NCBI RefSeq assembly: GCF_001469955.1
Contig: NZ_LOPU01000018.1
Coordinates: 126,001-190,000 of the forward strand
DNA from: Haloprofundus marisrubri
GTDB lineage: Archaea; Halobacteriota; Halobacteria; Halobacteriales; Haloferacaceae
Reading direction: 5' to 3'
DNA length: 64,000 nucleotides
The position numbers and the translations under genes were made by a program. The notes under the pieces are model-generated. The model saw only the letters and a list, made by a program, of their open reading frames with translations, was not told the origin of the DNA and ran no database searches. Each line of letters starts with the position of its first letter. Position 1 is the first letter of the stretch. Positions 1-8,040 of the stretch are shown here, in pieces.

Positions 1-1
1 C

Positions 2-1195
2 GTGGGCGTGTTCGCAGCAGTTCTCGGTGCGCCGTTCCTCCTCGCCGGGGCGTCCAGCCGGGAGATTGCGCTTCTCGGCCCGGCGAACCGGGCGGGCTTG
101 GGTGCACTGTTGCTCGTCCACGGCGCGTTCGTCGTCGGCTTCGCCGCCTACCTCCTCTCACGGTTGGTCGAAGGGGATACGTGGCTGCTCGCCGCGTCCG
201 TCGTCGGTGTCGTCGTCGTCGCCGTGATGCAGGGGATGGCCGCCGTCGCGCTGATTCTCCCGCTGTTGGTGTTCGGCTGGGTCGCGCTCGCGTTCGACCG
301 CGACGTGGGCTACGAGACGGTGCTCGTCGTCGCCGGGGCCGGCCTCGTGTTGCTCGTCGAGTTCGTTTACGTCAACGAGCAGGCCGGTCCGCTGCGGATG
401 AACACGGTGTTCAAGACGTACATGCAGGTGTGGGTGCTGTGGGCGACGGCGCTCGGTCCGGCGCTGACGCTCCTGCTCGCCCGTCCGCTCCCGACGCGAA
501 TTCGGCGAGGTGTCTCGGCGACCGACGGCGGGACCGAGACGGACGCCGACGGGAGTGGAGAAACGAATACGGCTCTCACCCGGATTTCGGAGTCGACGAC
601 GGCTTCGGCACGGACGGTCGCACTCGGGTTGACGCTCTGTCTGGTCGTCTCGACGAGTTTCTACGCGCCGCTGGCGCTCTCGAACCACTTCGAGGGAGGA
701 GGTGAGCCGACGCTCGACGCGACGCAGTTCGCCGAGACGTATCACCCGGAGGAGGCAAAAGCTATCGCGTGGCTCGACGAGAAACCGGGTCGTCCGACGC
801 TTCTGTCCGCGCCGGGCACCTACCAGTATCCGGACGCCGAGTCGGGGTCGTACCCGTACCCGCCGGGGCGCTACAACTGGAACGCAAACCCGGCGTCGAC
901 GCTGACGGGGATTCCGACCGTCGCTGGCTGGGGTCACGAAATCGGCTACCGCGGCTTCGACACGTACATCCAGCGCGTCGAACAGGTCGACGCCGCCTTC
1001 GCAAACGACGCTGCGCTCGTCGACGTCGTCCGCGAGTACGACGTGCAGTACATCTGGGTCGGGCCGGCGGAGCGAGAACGCTACGGCGAGACGTCCGTCG
1101 GCGACGTGTCCGGTGTCTCCGTGGCGTATCAGACGGAGACCGTGACGATATACGAAGTGAACCACGACGAACTACCGGGTAGCGACGGGTCGTAG
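2..1195 (+). CDS. DUF2298 (YYY-type) polytopic membrane protein, C-terminal part
   Basis: This is the 3' end of a larger gene that begins before the window, so the first codon shown is not a real start. About 390 residues remain. The first half holds several hydrophobic membrane helices and a cytoplasmic-looking Thr/Asp-rich stretch near residues 170-195. The second half, after a last helix near residue 210, is a soluble exported-looking domain with Tyr/Pro/Trp-rich motifs (SYPYPPGRYNW, AGWGHEIGYRG) and a terminal QYIWVGPAER segment. These fit the C-terminus of the large archaeal and Chloroflexi membrane proteins called DUF2298 or YYY proteins. Those are thought, not shown, to act like glycosyltransferases of the envelope. 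The next gene faces it tail to tail 42 bases away. Confidence 0.8.
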   Translation: MGVFAAVLGAPFLLAGASSREIALLGPANRAGLGALLLVHGAFVVGFAAYLLSRLVEGDTWLLAASVVGVVVVAVMQGMAAVALILPLLVFGWVALAFDRDVGYETVLVVAGAGLVLLVEFVYVNEQAGPLRMNTVFKTYMQVWVLWATALGPALTLLLARPLPTRIRRGVSATDGGTETDADGSGETNTALTRISESTTASARTVALGLTLCLVVSTSFYAPLALSNHFEGGGEPTLDATQFAETYHPEEAKAIAWLDEKPGRPTLLSAPGTYQYPDAESGSYPYPPGRYNWNANPASTLTGIPTVAGWGHEIGYRGFDTYIQRVEQVDAAFANDAALVDVVREYDVQYIWVGPAERERYGETSVGDVSGVSVAYQTETVTIYEVNHDELPGSDGS

Positions 1196-1237
1196 ACCGC
1201 AACAGAGACCGCAGAGAAGAAAACTGGACTCGGCGAT

Positions 1238-1504
1238 TCAGACCGAGAGCTTTCCGCGCGCTTTCACGACGTCGAGCGCCTCGGCGTCGATGGACTCGAC
1301 GGTGAGCCAGTGAGGAATGTACTCGCGTTTCTCGTAGGCTTCGCGCTCGTCCTCGGTGCCGATGGTGCACCACAGTTGTACCTCGTCGGGACCGTGCCAG
1401 TCACCTTGGCGCTGAATCGAGAAGCAAACCTGCTCTTTCCCGTCGTAGTTGATGACCGCGTCCTTGCGGATGCCGGGGTCTCCGTGGACGATGAGGTTTT
1501 GCAT
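1238..1504 (-). CDS. HAH_0734-type small conserved haloarchaeal protein
   Basis: An 88-residue protein starting MQNLIVHGDP. The open frame runs much further upstream, but conserved-looking sequence begins only at this ATG, and the upstream part is Arg/Ser-rich noise. It has three aromatic clusters (WHGPDEVQLW, YIPHWLTV) and one Cys in each half, and no membrane segment or signal peptide. I recognise it as a small haloarchaea-restricted family of unknown function named after a Haloarcula gene. It is divergent from the next gene, with about 180 bases between the two likely starts. A weak TATA-like GTTAAG lies roughly 30 bases upstream on its strand. No function can be assigned. Confidence 0.75.
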   Translation of the reverse strand: MQNLIVHGDPGIRKDAVINYDGKEQVCFSIQRQGDWHGPDEVQLWCTIGTEDEREAYEKREYIPHWLTVESIDAEALDVVKARGKLSV

Positions 1505-1682
1505 ACCCGTGAGTTTGGAAGGTCCGGGCTTAACGACTTCGGTAATCGAGCAGGTCTCGTCGCGTTGGGACGTCGACGTACCGGGCAACACGTCGGCTGA
1601 CGTACTCTCCCGAGAGAGCCGGAGTCGACGACCACCGGAGTTGCCGCCGAAACGACAAGTCCGAGGCCTTCGTATCTCCTGT

Positions 1683-2351
1683 GTGCGACGAGTCGCCCAG
1701 CGGGAAGTACTCGAACACTGGCTCACCTGCGAGGGTCTTGGTTCCAACGGCGGGTCGACACGTTCGCGGTCGAACGCCGACGAGACGCTCGACCGCCTTC
1801 TCCGAGCGAAACCCGGGGCAGCAGCGTTTCTCTGGCAGGACGCGCCGATTCGATGGTACCACACGCGGCTTTCGACCGATCGACTCGCCAGCCTCCGGGT
1901 CATCGAAGGTCCCGAGAACATGCTGTGGAACGCGCTCTCGTCCGACGGAACCGTCGGCGGGGCGGCCACGCGCATCGTCGATGGTGACGCGTCGACGCTC
2001 CGCGAGGAGACCGGCGTCGACGTGGCTCGTATCGAGCAGTTGGCCGAACGTGTCGCCACCACCCCGGCGACGCTTCCCGACCTCGTCTGTGTTCGGCGTC
2101 GGCCGTGGGAGCAAGCGTTCGTCGCCGACGGCAACCACCGCGCAGTGGCCACCGTTGTCGCCGCGAGACGAGCGGGTACGTTCGACGGACGAGAAGACGC
2201 GGCCGCGAGACGAGATGCCACACCACGGGTCGGCACGTACCTCGGTGTCGGTGCGAACCGACCGTCTACCGACCTGAGACGGGCCGCGAACTCGGTGTGG
2301 TGGTCGATTCGGCGGCGACTGGGCGGCGACTCGGAACCAAACGGGTTTTAA
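1683..2351 (+). CDS. Hypothetical protein with a DGNHR motif (ParB/Srx-like?)
   Basis: A soluble protein of about 222 residues. The open frame starts at 1449 but would overlap the divergent gene, so I place the start at the GTG at 1683; a TTG at 1641 is also possible. The convincing region begins with VAQREVLEHWLT and holds DETLDRLLRAKPGAAAFLW, a central WYHTRL segment and the motif ADGNHRAVATV near residue 160. A DGxHR motif is typical of the nucleotide-binding loop of ParB/sulfiredoxin-like folds, which suggests but does not prove that fold. The C-terminus is Arg-rich and ends in a Trp-Trp segment. It lies just before the ribosomal protein operon, whose TATA box overlaps this stop codon. 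Function unknown. Confidence 0.6.
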   Translation: MRRVAQREVLEHWLTCEGLGSNGGSTRSRSNADETLDRLLRAKPGAAAFLWQDAPIRWYHTRLSTDRLASLRVIEGPENMLWNALSSDGTVGGAATRIVDGDASTLREETGVDVARIEQLAERVATTPATLPDLVCVRRRPWEQAFVADGNHRAVATVVAARRAGTFDGREDAAARRDATPRVGTYLGVGANRPSTDLRRAANSVWWSIRRRLGGDSEPNGF

Positions 2352-2352
2352 C
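2346..2352 (+). promoter_or_regulatory. TATA-like box of the ribosomal/translation operon
   Basis: The sequence TTTTAAC sits 35-41 bases before the rpl44e start and overlaps the TAA stop of the previous gene. It is the only AT-rich element there, so I take it as the basal promoter of the five-gene operon that follows. The transcript would have a short leader of about 10 bases. Confidence 0.45.
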
Positions 2353-2386
2353 GGGCGACGGCAAAGAGTCGGCAAGGTAGATAGCT

Positions 2387-2671
2387 ATGCAGATGCCACG
2401 CCGTTTCAACACGTACTGTCCGCACTGCAACGGCCACCACGAAGTGGAGGTCGAGAAGGTACGCAGCGGACGCAGCACCGGGATGAAGAAGGTCCAGCAC
2501 CGACAGCGCCGACGCCAGACGGCACACATCGGGAACGCCGGCAAGTTCTCGAAAGTGCCCGGCGGTGACAAGCCGACGAAGAAAACGAACCTCAAGTACC
2601 GCTGTTCGAACTGCGGGAAAGCGCACATGCGCAAAGGCTGGCGCGCCGGCCGACTGGAGTTCCAGGAGTAA
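2387..2671 (+). CDS. rpl44e: 50S ribosomal protein eL42 (L44e)
   Basis: A 94-residue component of the large ribosomal subunit near the E site. The start is the ATG giving [15 protein letters not shown], the usual haloarchaeal N-terminus. The zinc ribbon is visible as CPHC near residues 11-14 and CSNC near residues 74-77. The conserved [18 protein letters not shown] stretch and the C-terminal [10 protein letters not shown] are family hallmarks. It is the first gene of the operon rpl44e-rps27e-aif2A-nop10-PAC2, a gene order widely conserved in Archaea. The gap to rps27e is 4 bases. Confidence 0.98.
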   Translation: MQMPRRFNTYCPHCNGHHEVEVEKVRSGRSTGMKKVQHRQRRRQTAHIGNAGKFSKVPGGDKPTKKTNLKYRCSNCGKAHMRKGWRAGRLEFQE

Positions 2672-2675
2672 GACG

Positions 2676-2849
2676 ATGGCCGGAAGTTTCTACCGCGTCG
2701 TCTGCCCGGACTGCGAGAACGAACAGGTCGTCTTCGACCGCGCGGCGACGCCCGTCAACTGCGTCGTCTGCGGCAGCACGCTTGCACACCCCAGCGGTGG
2801 GAAAGCGTCCTTCGAAGGCGAAGTGACCGAAACCGTCGAGGCGCGGTAA
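2676..2849 (+). CDS. rps27e: 30S ribosomal protein eS27
   Basis: A 57-residue zinc-ribbon protein of the small subunit. The open frame extends upstream, but the real start is the ATG at 2676, giving MAGSFYRVVCPDCENEQ. The four zinc cysteines are in VCPDC (residues 10 and 13) and NCVVCG (residues 29 and 32). The tail with LAHPSGGKA is typical. It lies 4 bases after rpl44e and 15 bases before the aIF2-alpha gene, so it is surely co-transcribed. Confidence 0.97.
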   Translation: MAGSFYRVVCPDCENEQVVFDRAATPVNCVVCGSTLAHPSGGKASFEGEVTETVEAR

Positions 2850-2864
2850 CGCCTCACCCTCTCT

Positions 2865-3665
2865 ATGAAATTTCGCGGCTGGCCAGACAACGGCGAACTC
2901 GTCGTCGGAAAGGTAGACGAAATCGCCAACTTCGGCGTGTTCGTCGACCTCGAAGAGTACGAGGATAGACGCGGTCTCGTCCACATCAGCGAAGTCGCCA
3001 GCGGGTGGATAAAGAACGTCCGCGACCACGTCCGTGAAGGACAGACGGTCGTCGCGAAGGTACTGGAGGTCAACCAGTCCTCCCAGCAGATAGACCTCTC
3101 GCTGAAGGACGTCAACGAGCACCAGCGCAAAGAGAAGATACAGGAGTGGAAAAACGAGCAGAAGGCCGACAAGTGGATGGCTCTGGCCTTCGGCGAGGAC
3201 GTCGACGACGAGCAGTACGAAACCGTTGCGAACGTCCTCTACAGCGAGTTCGGCAGCCTCTACGACGGCTTCGAGCAGGCCGCCATCCACGGCGCAGAGG
3301 CGCTCGACGACGTCGACCTCTCCGAAGAGGAGATAACGGCCGTCGTCGAGACGGCCCGCGAGAACGTCTCGGTGCCGTACGTCAACGTCACCGGCTACGT
3401 CGACCTTCGATGTCCGACCGCCGACGGCGTCGACGACATCAAGGAGGCGCTTCGCGCCGCCGAAGGCAACGGCGAAATCTCCGACGAAATCGAACTGTCG
3501 GTCTCCTACGTCGGGTCGCCGGAGTACCGCATCAAGGTACGCGCACCCGACTACAAGACTGCCGAGGCCGAACTGGAATCGAGCGCCGACCGCGCCCGAC
3601 AGTCCATCGAGGCCGCCGGTGGAACCGCGGTGTATCACCGCGAACGCGACGAAGAAACCGAATGA
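2865..3665 (+). CDS. Translation initiation factor 2 subunit alpha
   Basis: A 266-residue protein of the aIF2 heterotrimer, which delivers initiator tRNA to the small subunit. The N-terminal 85 residues are an S1 RNA-binding domain ([28 protein letters not shown]). A helical domain follows, with [11 protein letters not shown], then a C-terminal alpha/beta domain that binds the gamma subunit. Length and domain order match the archaeal family. The stop codon overlaps the nop10 start as ATGA, indicating translational coupling. Confidence 0.97.
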   Translation: MKFRGWPDNGELVVGKVDEIANFGVFVDLEEYEDRRGLVHISEVASGWIKNVRDHVREGQTVVAKVLEVNQSSQQIDLSLKDVNEHQRKEKIQEWKNEQKADKWMALAFGEDVDDEQYETVANVLYSEFGSLYDGFEQAAIHGAEALDDVDLSEEEITAVVETARENVSVPYVNVTGYVDLRCPTADGVDDIKEALRAAEGNGEISDEIELSVSYVGSPEYRIKVRAPDYKTAEAELESSADRARQSIEAAGGTAVYHRERDEETE

Positions 3666-3844
3666 AGTCCGATATCCGGGTTTGTTCGGCGTGGCGCAAG
3701 CGCCACTCCCGCCCGGTGTACACCCTTTCTGAGACCTGCCCCGAGTGCGGAGCCGACGCCGAAAACAGCGCGCCCGCGCCGTTCAACCCCGAGGACCCCT
3801 ACGGCGAGTACCGACGCGCTCTTAAGCGGCGCAACCGCCAATAA
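3662..3844 (+). CDS. nop10: H/ACA ribonucleoprotein protein Nop10
   Basis: A 60-residue protein that binds Cbf5 and supports H/ACA-guided pseudouridylation of rRNA. The zinc ribbon shows a first cysteine in RVCSAW and a CPEC pair near residues 27-30. The linker [16 protein letters not shown] and the helix [12 protein letters not shown] are diagnostic. The ATG overlaps the stop of the aIF2-alpha gene. It is often missed because it is so short. Confidence 0.95.
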   Translation: MKSDIRVCSAWRKRHSRPVYTLSETCPECGADAENSAPAPFNPEDPYGEYRRALKRRNRQ

Positions 3845-3848
3845 GGCC

Positions 3849-4604
3849 ATGGACGACATCGACATCGAGACGGTCGCCGACCCCAAACTCGACGACCCGG
3901 TTCTCATCGAAGGGTTGCCGGGCGTCGGTCACGTCGGAAAACTCGCTGCCGAGCATCTCCGTGACGAGTTCGACGGCGAACTGATTCGACGCGTCTACAC
4001 GTCGGATTTCCCTCCGCAAGTGAGCGTCGACGACGAGGGCGTCGCCGACCTCACGTGTGCGGAGTTGCACGCCGTCTCCGCCGACGGGACGGACCTCCTG
4101 CTTCTGACCGGTGACCACCAAGCACAGAGCAACGCGGGCCACTACCGACTCACCGACGCGTTTCTCGATATCGCCGAGGAGTTCGGCGTCTCCCGTGCGT
4201 TCGCGCTCGGCGGCGTTCCGACGGGTGAACTCGTCGAGGAGTACACCGTCCTCGGCGCGGTCGGTGAAGCCGACCAGAAGGAAGAACTCGAGGACGCCGG
4301 CGTCGAGTTCCGTCCCGACGAACCGGCCGGCGGCATCGTCGGCGTCTCGGGACTTATTTTGGGTCTGGGCAAGCGCCGCGGACTCGACGCCGCCTGCCTG
4401 ATGGGCGAGACGAGCGGCTATCTGGTCGACCCCAAGAGCGCACGCGCGGTCATCGAAGTGCTGCAACACACGCTGGAGTTCGAGGTGGACTTCGCCTCAC
4501 TCGAAGAACGCGCAGAGGAGATGGAGGAAGTCGTCGGCAAGATTCAGGAGATGCAAGAGCAACAGAGCCTCCCCACCGACGACGACCTGCGCTACATCGG
4601 CTGA
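3849..4604 (+). CDS. PAC2 family proteasome-assembly-chaperone-like protein
   Basis: A 251-residue PAC2/PbaB-type protein. The N-terminal motif LIEGLPGVGHVGKLAAEHL and the middle motifs LTGDHQAQS, ALGGVPTGE and GLILGLGKRRGLDAACLMGET are characteristic of archaeal proteasome assembly chaperone homologues. The C-terminus is a Glu-rich helix. It closes the translation operon, 4 bases after nop10. Archaeal members bind proteasome ATPases or the core particle. The exact client is not evident from the sequence. Confidence 0.9.
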   Translation: MDDIDIETVADPKLDDPVLIEGLPGVGHVGKLAAEHLRDEFDGELIRRVYTSDFPPQVSVDDEGVADLTCAELHAVSADGTDLLLLTGDHQAQSNAGHYRLTDAFLDIAEEFGVSRAFALGGVPTGELVEEYTVLGAVGEADQKEELEDAGVEFRPDEPAGGIVGVSGLILGLGKRRGLDAACLMGETSGYLVDPKSARAVIEVLQHTLEFEVDFASLEERAEEMEEVVGKIQEMQEQQSLPTDDDLRYIG

Positions 4605-4712
4605 ACGACGAATCGGAAGCGAAAAAGGTCGTTACCGACTGAACGTCTCGAAATCTCCCCTCTCCGTGTAACGACCGTGTAGAATTGTTCACTATATATC
4701 ACACATAGTGGG

Positions 4713-4720
4713 TACTATAA
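4713..4720 (+). promoter_or_regulatory. TATA box of the zinc-finger microprotein
   Basis: TACTATAA ends 22 bases before the ATG at 4743, which is the spacing expected for a leaderless haloarchaeal transcript. A second AT-rich element, CTATATAT at 4692-4699, lies further upstream and could be an alternative box. Confidence 0.5.
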
Positions 4721-4742
4721 CGTTGGCCGTTGGCCTTATGAT

Positions 4743-4874
4743 ATGGCGACACATTACCAACAAACGGCCTACTGTCCCCGTTGCGACGAGACGTGTCGCG
4801 TCGTCGAGAACAAGCCGTGGCTGCCGGACGCCTGTTACGACTGCGGTCAGTCCGTTTCGTCGTATCGACTCTGA
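4743..4874 (+). CDS. 43-residue CPxCG-type zinc-finger microprotein
   Basis: A very short gene starting MATHYQQTAYCPRC. It has CPRC at residues 11-14, a further Cys at 18, and CYDCG at residues 31-35, so two C-x2-C knuckles can hold one zinc ion. The ATG lies 23 bases behind a TATA-like box, which suits leaderless expression. An overlapping frame begins at 4738 but encodes only Arg/Ser-rich noise. Small proteins with two CxxC motifs are abundant in haloarchaea; several have been linked to motility, biofilm or stress phenotypes. The function of this one is unknown. It is separated from the PAC2 gene by about 140 bases and faces the next gene tail to tail. Confidence 0.75.
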   Translation: MATHYQQTAYCPRCDETCRVVENKPWLPDACYDCGQSVSSYRL

Positions 4875-4879
4875 CAGGC

Positions 4880-5173
4880 TCAGGTATCCGAGCTTTCGAC
4901 CCGTTTTTCGATTCGGTCGACGAGTGACAGAGCGGTAGCCACGCGTGTGTCCGCGTCGGCGTTCTCCGTCTCCTCGACGTTCGAGAGTAGGTGCTCGACG
5001 TGTGCGATACGGCGAGCGACGACATCGTCGTCGGCGTCTCCCCGCGTGAGGTCTGCGGCGACGGCTTCCGCTTCGCCGAGCCACAGGTTCGCACGCGGCG
5101 CAATCGGGAGTTCGGCCGTCGCTTCGAGTTCGGCGTGCAGTTCCGAAAGCAGCGCGTCGAGGCTCTCGGACAT
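4880..5173 (-). CDS. Small acidic helical haloarchaeal protein, unknown function
   Basis: A 97-residue acidic protein starting MSESLDALLSELHAELEA. It is predicted to be all helical: Leu/Glu/Ala heptads at the N-terminus, a central LWLGEAEAVAADLTRG, and a C-terminal VEHLLSNVEE and ALSLVDRIEKRVE. It has no cysteines, signal peptide or membrane segment. It lies 14 bases downstream of the DUF420 gene on the same strand, so the two are probably co-transcribed. I do not recognise a characterised homologue. Confidence 0.75.
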   Translation of the reverse strand: MSESLDALLSELHAELEATAELPIAPRANLWLGEAEAVAADLTRGDADDDVVARRIAHVEHLLSNVEETENADADTRVATALSLVDRIEKRVESSDT

Positions 5174-5187
5174 CTATCTCTCTCCGG

Positions 5188-5805
5188 TCACCACAACGGG
5201 ACGCCGACGAACGCGGCGACGAACTCCCAGTCGTAGACGTGGTTCAACAGCAGGTAGGTGACGACGCCGAGCGAGAGCGAGAGAATCCACGACCCGGCGG
5301 CGATGCGACCGATGCGTTTGTGCGGTGTCTCCGTCCGAAGTTCGGCGGGCGTGTGCGTCAGCCCCAACACGAGTGCGTACAGGACGACAGGGACCGAGAC
5401 GATGGAGAGAATGATGTGAATCGCCAGCATCGCGAGGTACGCGTAGTAGACTAACTGGGGTCCGACGAACTCCTTGGTCCCGCCACCGCCGATTTTCGTC
5501 AGGTAGAGAACGAGGAAAAACAGGATGAGCGCGAAGGAGGTGACCATCGCCGTCGCGTGTTTCTTCACCTCGTCGTTGCGAATCCAGTACCAGCCGACGA
5601 CGAGCACGGCCGTGTTGATGGTGTTGACGACGGCGATAGCGTCGGCGAGGCGATTGACCTGCTGTAGCGTCAGTTCGGGGAACACCCTCGCGGGAACGAC
5701 GCCGAGAAACGTTCCGATGACGACGGCGTAGCCGACGACGCTCAAAATCGCAGTGATGGCCGCGGGGTGTTCCTTTGCGACCCCGCTGGCGCTGGCTGTT
5801 GCCAT
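5188..5805 (-). CDS. DUF420 membrane protein
   Basis: A 205-residue protein with about five membrane helices, at roughly residues 17-38, 58-75, 85-103, 121-148 and 168-187. The motif NTINTAVLVVGWYWIR, a conserved HATAM segment (a His in the second-third helix region) and HIILSIVSVPVVLYAL match the DUF420 family. In bacteria this family is linked to cytochrome oxidase (caa3) assembly, for example CtaM. The histidines could ligate heme or copper, but this is inference. No oxidase gene is adjacent here. Confidence 0.85.
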   Translation of the reverse strand: MATASASGVAKEHPAAITAILSVVGYAVVIGTFLGVVPARVFPELTLQQVNRLADAIAVVNTINTAVLVVGWYWIRNDEVKKHATAMVTSFALILFFLVLYLTKIGGGGTKEFVGPQLVYYAYLAMLAIHIILSIVSVPVVLYALVLGLTHTPAELRTETPHKRIGRIAAGSWILSLSLGVVTYLLLNHVYDWEFVAAFVGVPLW

Positions 5806-5895
5806 ACCGGACGGTTAGCGTGGCCCGACTATTTGCGTTCGGGTTCGCACCTCGAACTCCGAGCGTGAGAGTACGGGCCGAAGCGACCGCGAGAA

Positions 5896-6942
5896 TCAGA
5901 TGACGCCAGTGACGCTGGCGACTTCCTCGGCGGCGCTCTCGTTGACGCCGTCGCCGAGAATCGTGTAGCGGTCACGAATCTCGTGGGCCGTCGTCAGCGC
6001 TTCGAGCACCTCGTCGGCGGTGAGACCGAGGTCCGACGCCGTCGTCGGCGCGTCGATGCTCTCCAAGGCGTTTTTGATGTTGCGCCACTGGCCTTTCTGC
6101 CCGCTGTGGAGGTAGGCGGTCATGATGGAGCCGACGCCGACTTGGTGGCCGTGCAGTGCCTTTCCGGGCGCGATGCGGTCGAGTTGGTGTGAGAACAGGT
6201 GTTCGGCGCCCGACGCCGGCCGGGAGGAGTCGGCGATGGACATGGCGACGCCCGAGGAGACGAGCGCTTTCACGACAATCCAGCAGGACTCTTCGAGACC
6301 GGGTTTGATGGAGTCGGCGCTGTCGACGAGCATCTCGGCGGTCATCTGCGAGAGCGCGCCCGCGTACTCGGAGTACTCGACGTTCTTGAGGCGATTGGCG
6401 AGTTGCCAGTCCTGAACTGCGGTGTAGTTCGAGATGATGTCCGCACACCCCGCCGTCGTCAGTTCCCACGGCGCTTCTGCCAGCAGTTCGGTGTCGGCGA
6501 CGACGGCCAGCGGCGGGTCGGCAGCGACGCTGTGTCGGGTGTCGCCCTCGGGAACCGACCCCCGCCCGGAGACGATGCCGTCGTGACTCGCCGCCGTCGG
6601 GACCGAGACGAATCCTCTGCCCAAGTGGTCGCTCGCCATCTTGGCGATGTCGACCGGTTTGCCGCCGCCGAGGCCGACGAGAAAGCCAGCCTCCGTCTCG
6701 CGGGCGGCGTCGATGACGCGTTCGACGGCCGCGAAGTTCGCCTCCGAGACGGTCACCGTCGCCGGGTCGTCGAACTGCGCGCACACCCGGTCGCCGACGA
6801 GTCGCTTCGGCGTCGGACTCGTCACGACGAGCGGACTACCCGAAAACGGCAGTTCCGCCACCGCGTCGGACAGTTCGTCGACGACGCCGTGGCCGACGAG
6901 GACGTTGCGCGGAAGTTTAATCCACGTCGTTTTGTCGAACAT
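5896..6942 (-). CDS. egsA: sn-glycerol-1-phosphate dehydrogenase
   Basis: A 348-residue NAD(P)-dependent enzyme that reduces dihydroxyacetone phosphate to sn-glycerol-1-phosphate, giving archaeal lipids their stereochemistry. The N-terminus TTWIKLPRNVLVGHGV is typical. The Gly-rich nucleotide motif VGLGGGKPVDIAK is near residue 90, and VSVPTAASHDGIVSGRGS follows, with the metal-binding Asp. Metal-ligand histidines are seen in GAEHLFSHQLD and LHGHQVGVG. Length is normal. It stands alone, with the secreted hydrolase gene divergent about 200 bases away. Confidence 0.96.
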   Translation of the reverse strand: MFDKTTWIKLPRNVLVGHGVVDELSDAVAELPFSGSPLVVTSPTPKRLVGDRVCAQFDDPATVTVSEANFAAVERVIDAARETEAGFLVGLGGGKPVDIAKMASDHLGRGFVSVPTAASHDGIVSGRGSVPEGDTRHSVAADPPLAVVADTELLAEAPWELTTAGCADIISNYTAVQDWQLANRLKNVEYSEYAGALSQMTAEMLVDSADSIKPGLEESCWIVVKALVSSGVAMSIADSSRPASGAEHLFSHQLDRIAPGKALHGHQVGVGSIMTAYLHSGQKGQWRNIKNALESIDAPTTASDLGLTADEVLEALTTAHEIRDRYTILGDGVNESAAEEVASVTGVI

Positions 6943-7074
6943 ACCCGAGAATGACCGCCCGCGTAGAAACCGTTTGTGTCATACGGTCGCCGCTTAGCCG
7001 CCGTTTCGACGTCTGACACCGCAAAGCGAATCCGGTCGCTGCGACGAGGCGACAGTTATGATTTCTCACTCGTA

Positions 7075-7098
7075 GTTAATTTTAATACATTACAATTC
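7075..7098 (+). promoter_or_regulatory. AT-rich promoter of the secreted hydrolase gene
   Basis: A 24-base AT-rich block containing TTTTAATA at 7080-7087 lies 58-65 bases before the ATG at 7145. It stands out sharply from the surrounding GC-rich sequence. It is the likely TATA element and implies a leader of about 30-35 bases. Confidence 0.5.
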
Positions 7099-7144
7099 AG
7101 CATTCTGGTCGGGTTCGGCGGCAACGTCGCACCCGGACGAAACC

Positions 7145-8038
7145 ATGCAAGCAAATCGACGGCAGTTCGTACGCGGTACCGGGGCAGCAATCGCAGGACT
7201 CGGCGTTCTCGGTGGAGTCGGCGCAGTCGACGTCGCCGCCGCCGAGACGGTCCCGTACGTCTCGACACGCGAGCACTTCGACGACGACGGTAATCTCACC
7301 GACGACCACGACACGTTCGACTACGGAACCGTCGGCGACGTGGCCGGTATCGACACGGACTGCGTCTCCGACCTCGTGGTCGTCGCCCACGGCTGGAAGA
7401 AGAAAGGCGACGACGGCGACGGGGAGGCGGCGGCGGAAGCGAAGTTCGCCGACGCGGAAACGTATCTCTCCGAAGGTGGCTACGACGGAACCGTCGTCGG
7501 CTACTCGTGGGACTCCGACGAGGGCAGCGGGTGGGACTTCGGGTGGGGAACGGCCAAAGATATCGCGCAGGCAAACGGCTACAAACTCGCGCAGTTCGCA
7601 CTCGACTACAAACTCGCCTGTCCGGACGGCCACCTCCGGTTCGCGTCTCACTCGCTCGGCGCACAGGTCGTGTTCAACTGCCTCCGTATCCTCGACCGGT
7701 CGTCGGCGTGGACCGACCGCGGGTTCCAGATTCGGTCTATTCACCCCTTCGGCGCGGCGACGGACAACGAAGTGCCGACGGACGAAGAACCCGAGACGTT
7801 CGCGGCCGTCCGCGACCAAGTCGGCAGCGCGCACAACTACTACAGCGACGACGATTCGGTACTGGCGTGGGTGTACAACACCATCGAGTTCGACCAAGCG
7901 CTCGGCGAGACGGGAGCCGAGAGCGGTAACCAAACACCCGAAAACTACACTGACTACGACGTGACGGACAGCGTCGGCAGCGACCACTCGGGCTATCTCT
8001 CGAACGAGGGCGCGCTGATGGCGTCGCACATGAACTGA
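7145..8038 (+). CDS. Tat-exported alpha/beta hydrolase (lipase/esterase-like)
   Basis: A 297-residue protein with an N-terminal twin-arginine signal (NRRQFVRGTG) followed by a hydrophobic Ala/Gly segment and an Ala-rich cleavage region near residue 35. The mature domain shows the oxyanion segment VVVAHGWKKK, a VGYSWDS strand and the nucleophile elbow FASHSLGAQ near residue 175. There the usual first Gly of GxSxG is replaced by Ser. Candidate acid residues follow in a DDDSVLAW segment, and the catalytic His may be in SDHSGYLS near the end. No other gene is obviously linked. It probably acts outside the cell on an ester, but the substrate cannot be read from the sequence. Confidence 0.8.
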   Translation: MQANRRQFVRGTGAAIAGLGVLGGVGAVDVAAAETVPYVSTREHFDDDGNLTDDHDTFDYGTVGDVAGIDTDCVSDLVVVAHGWKKKGDDGDGEAAAEAKFADAETYLSEGGYDGTVVGYSWDSDEGSGWDFGWGTAKDIAQANGYKLAQFALDYKLACPDGHLRFASHSLGAQVVFNCLRILDRSSAWTDRGFQIRSIHPFGAATDNEVPTDEEPETFAAVRDQVGSAHNYYSDDDSVLAWVYNTIEFDQALGETGAESGNQTPENYTDYDVTDSVGSDHSGYLSNEGALMASHMN

Positions 8039-8040
8039 CG

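Noticed and set aside
4738-4938. Plus-strand frame MIWRHITNK... overlapping the zinc microprotein
   Set aside because: It lacks zinc motifs and coding character. The frame starting at 4743 gives a clean CxxC protein.
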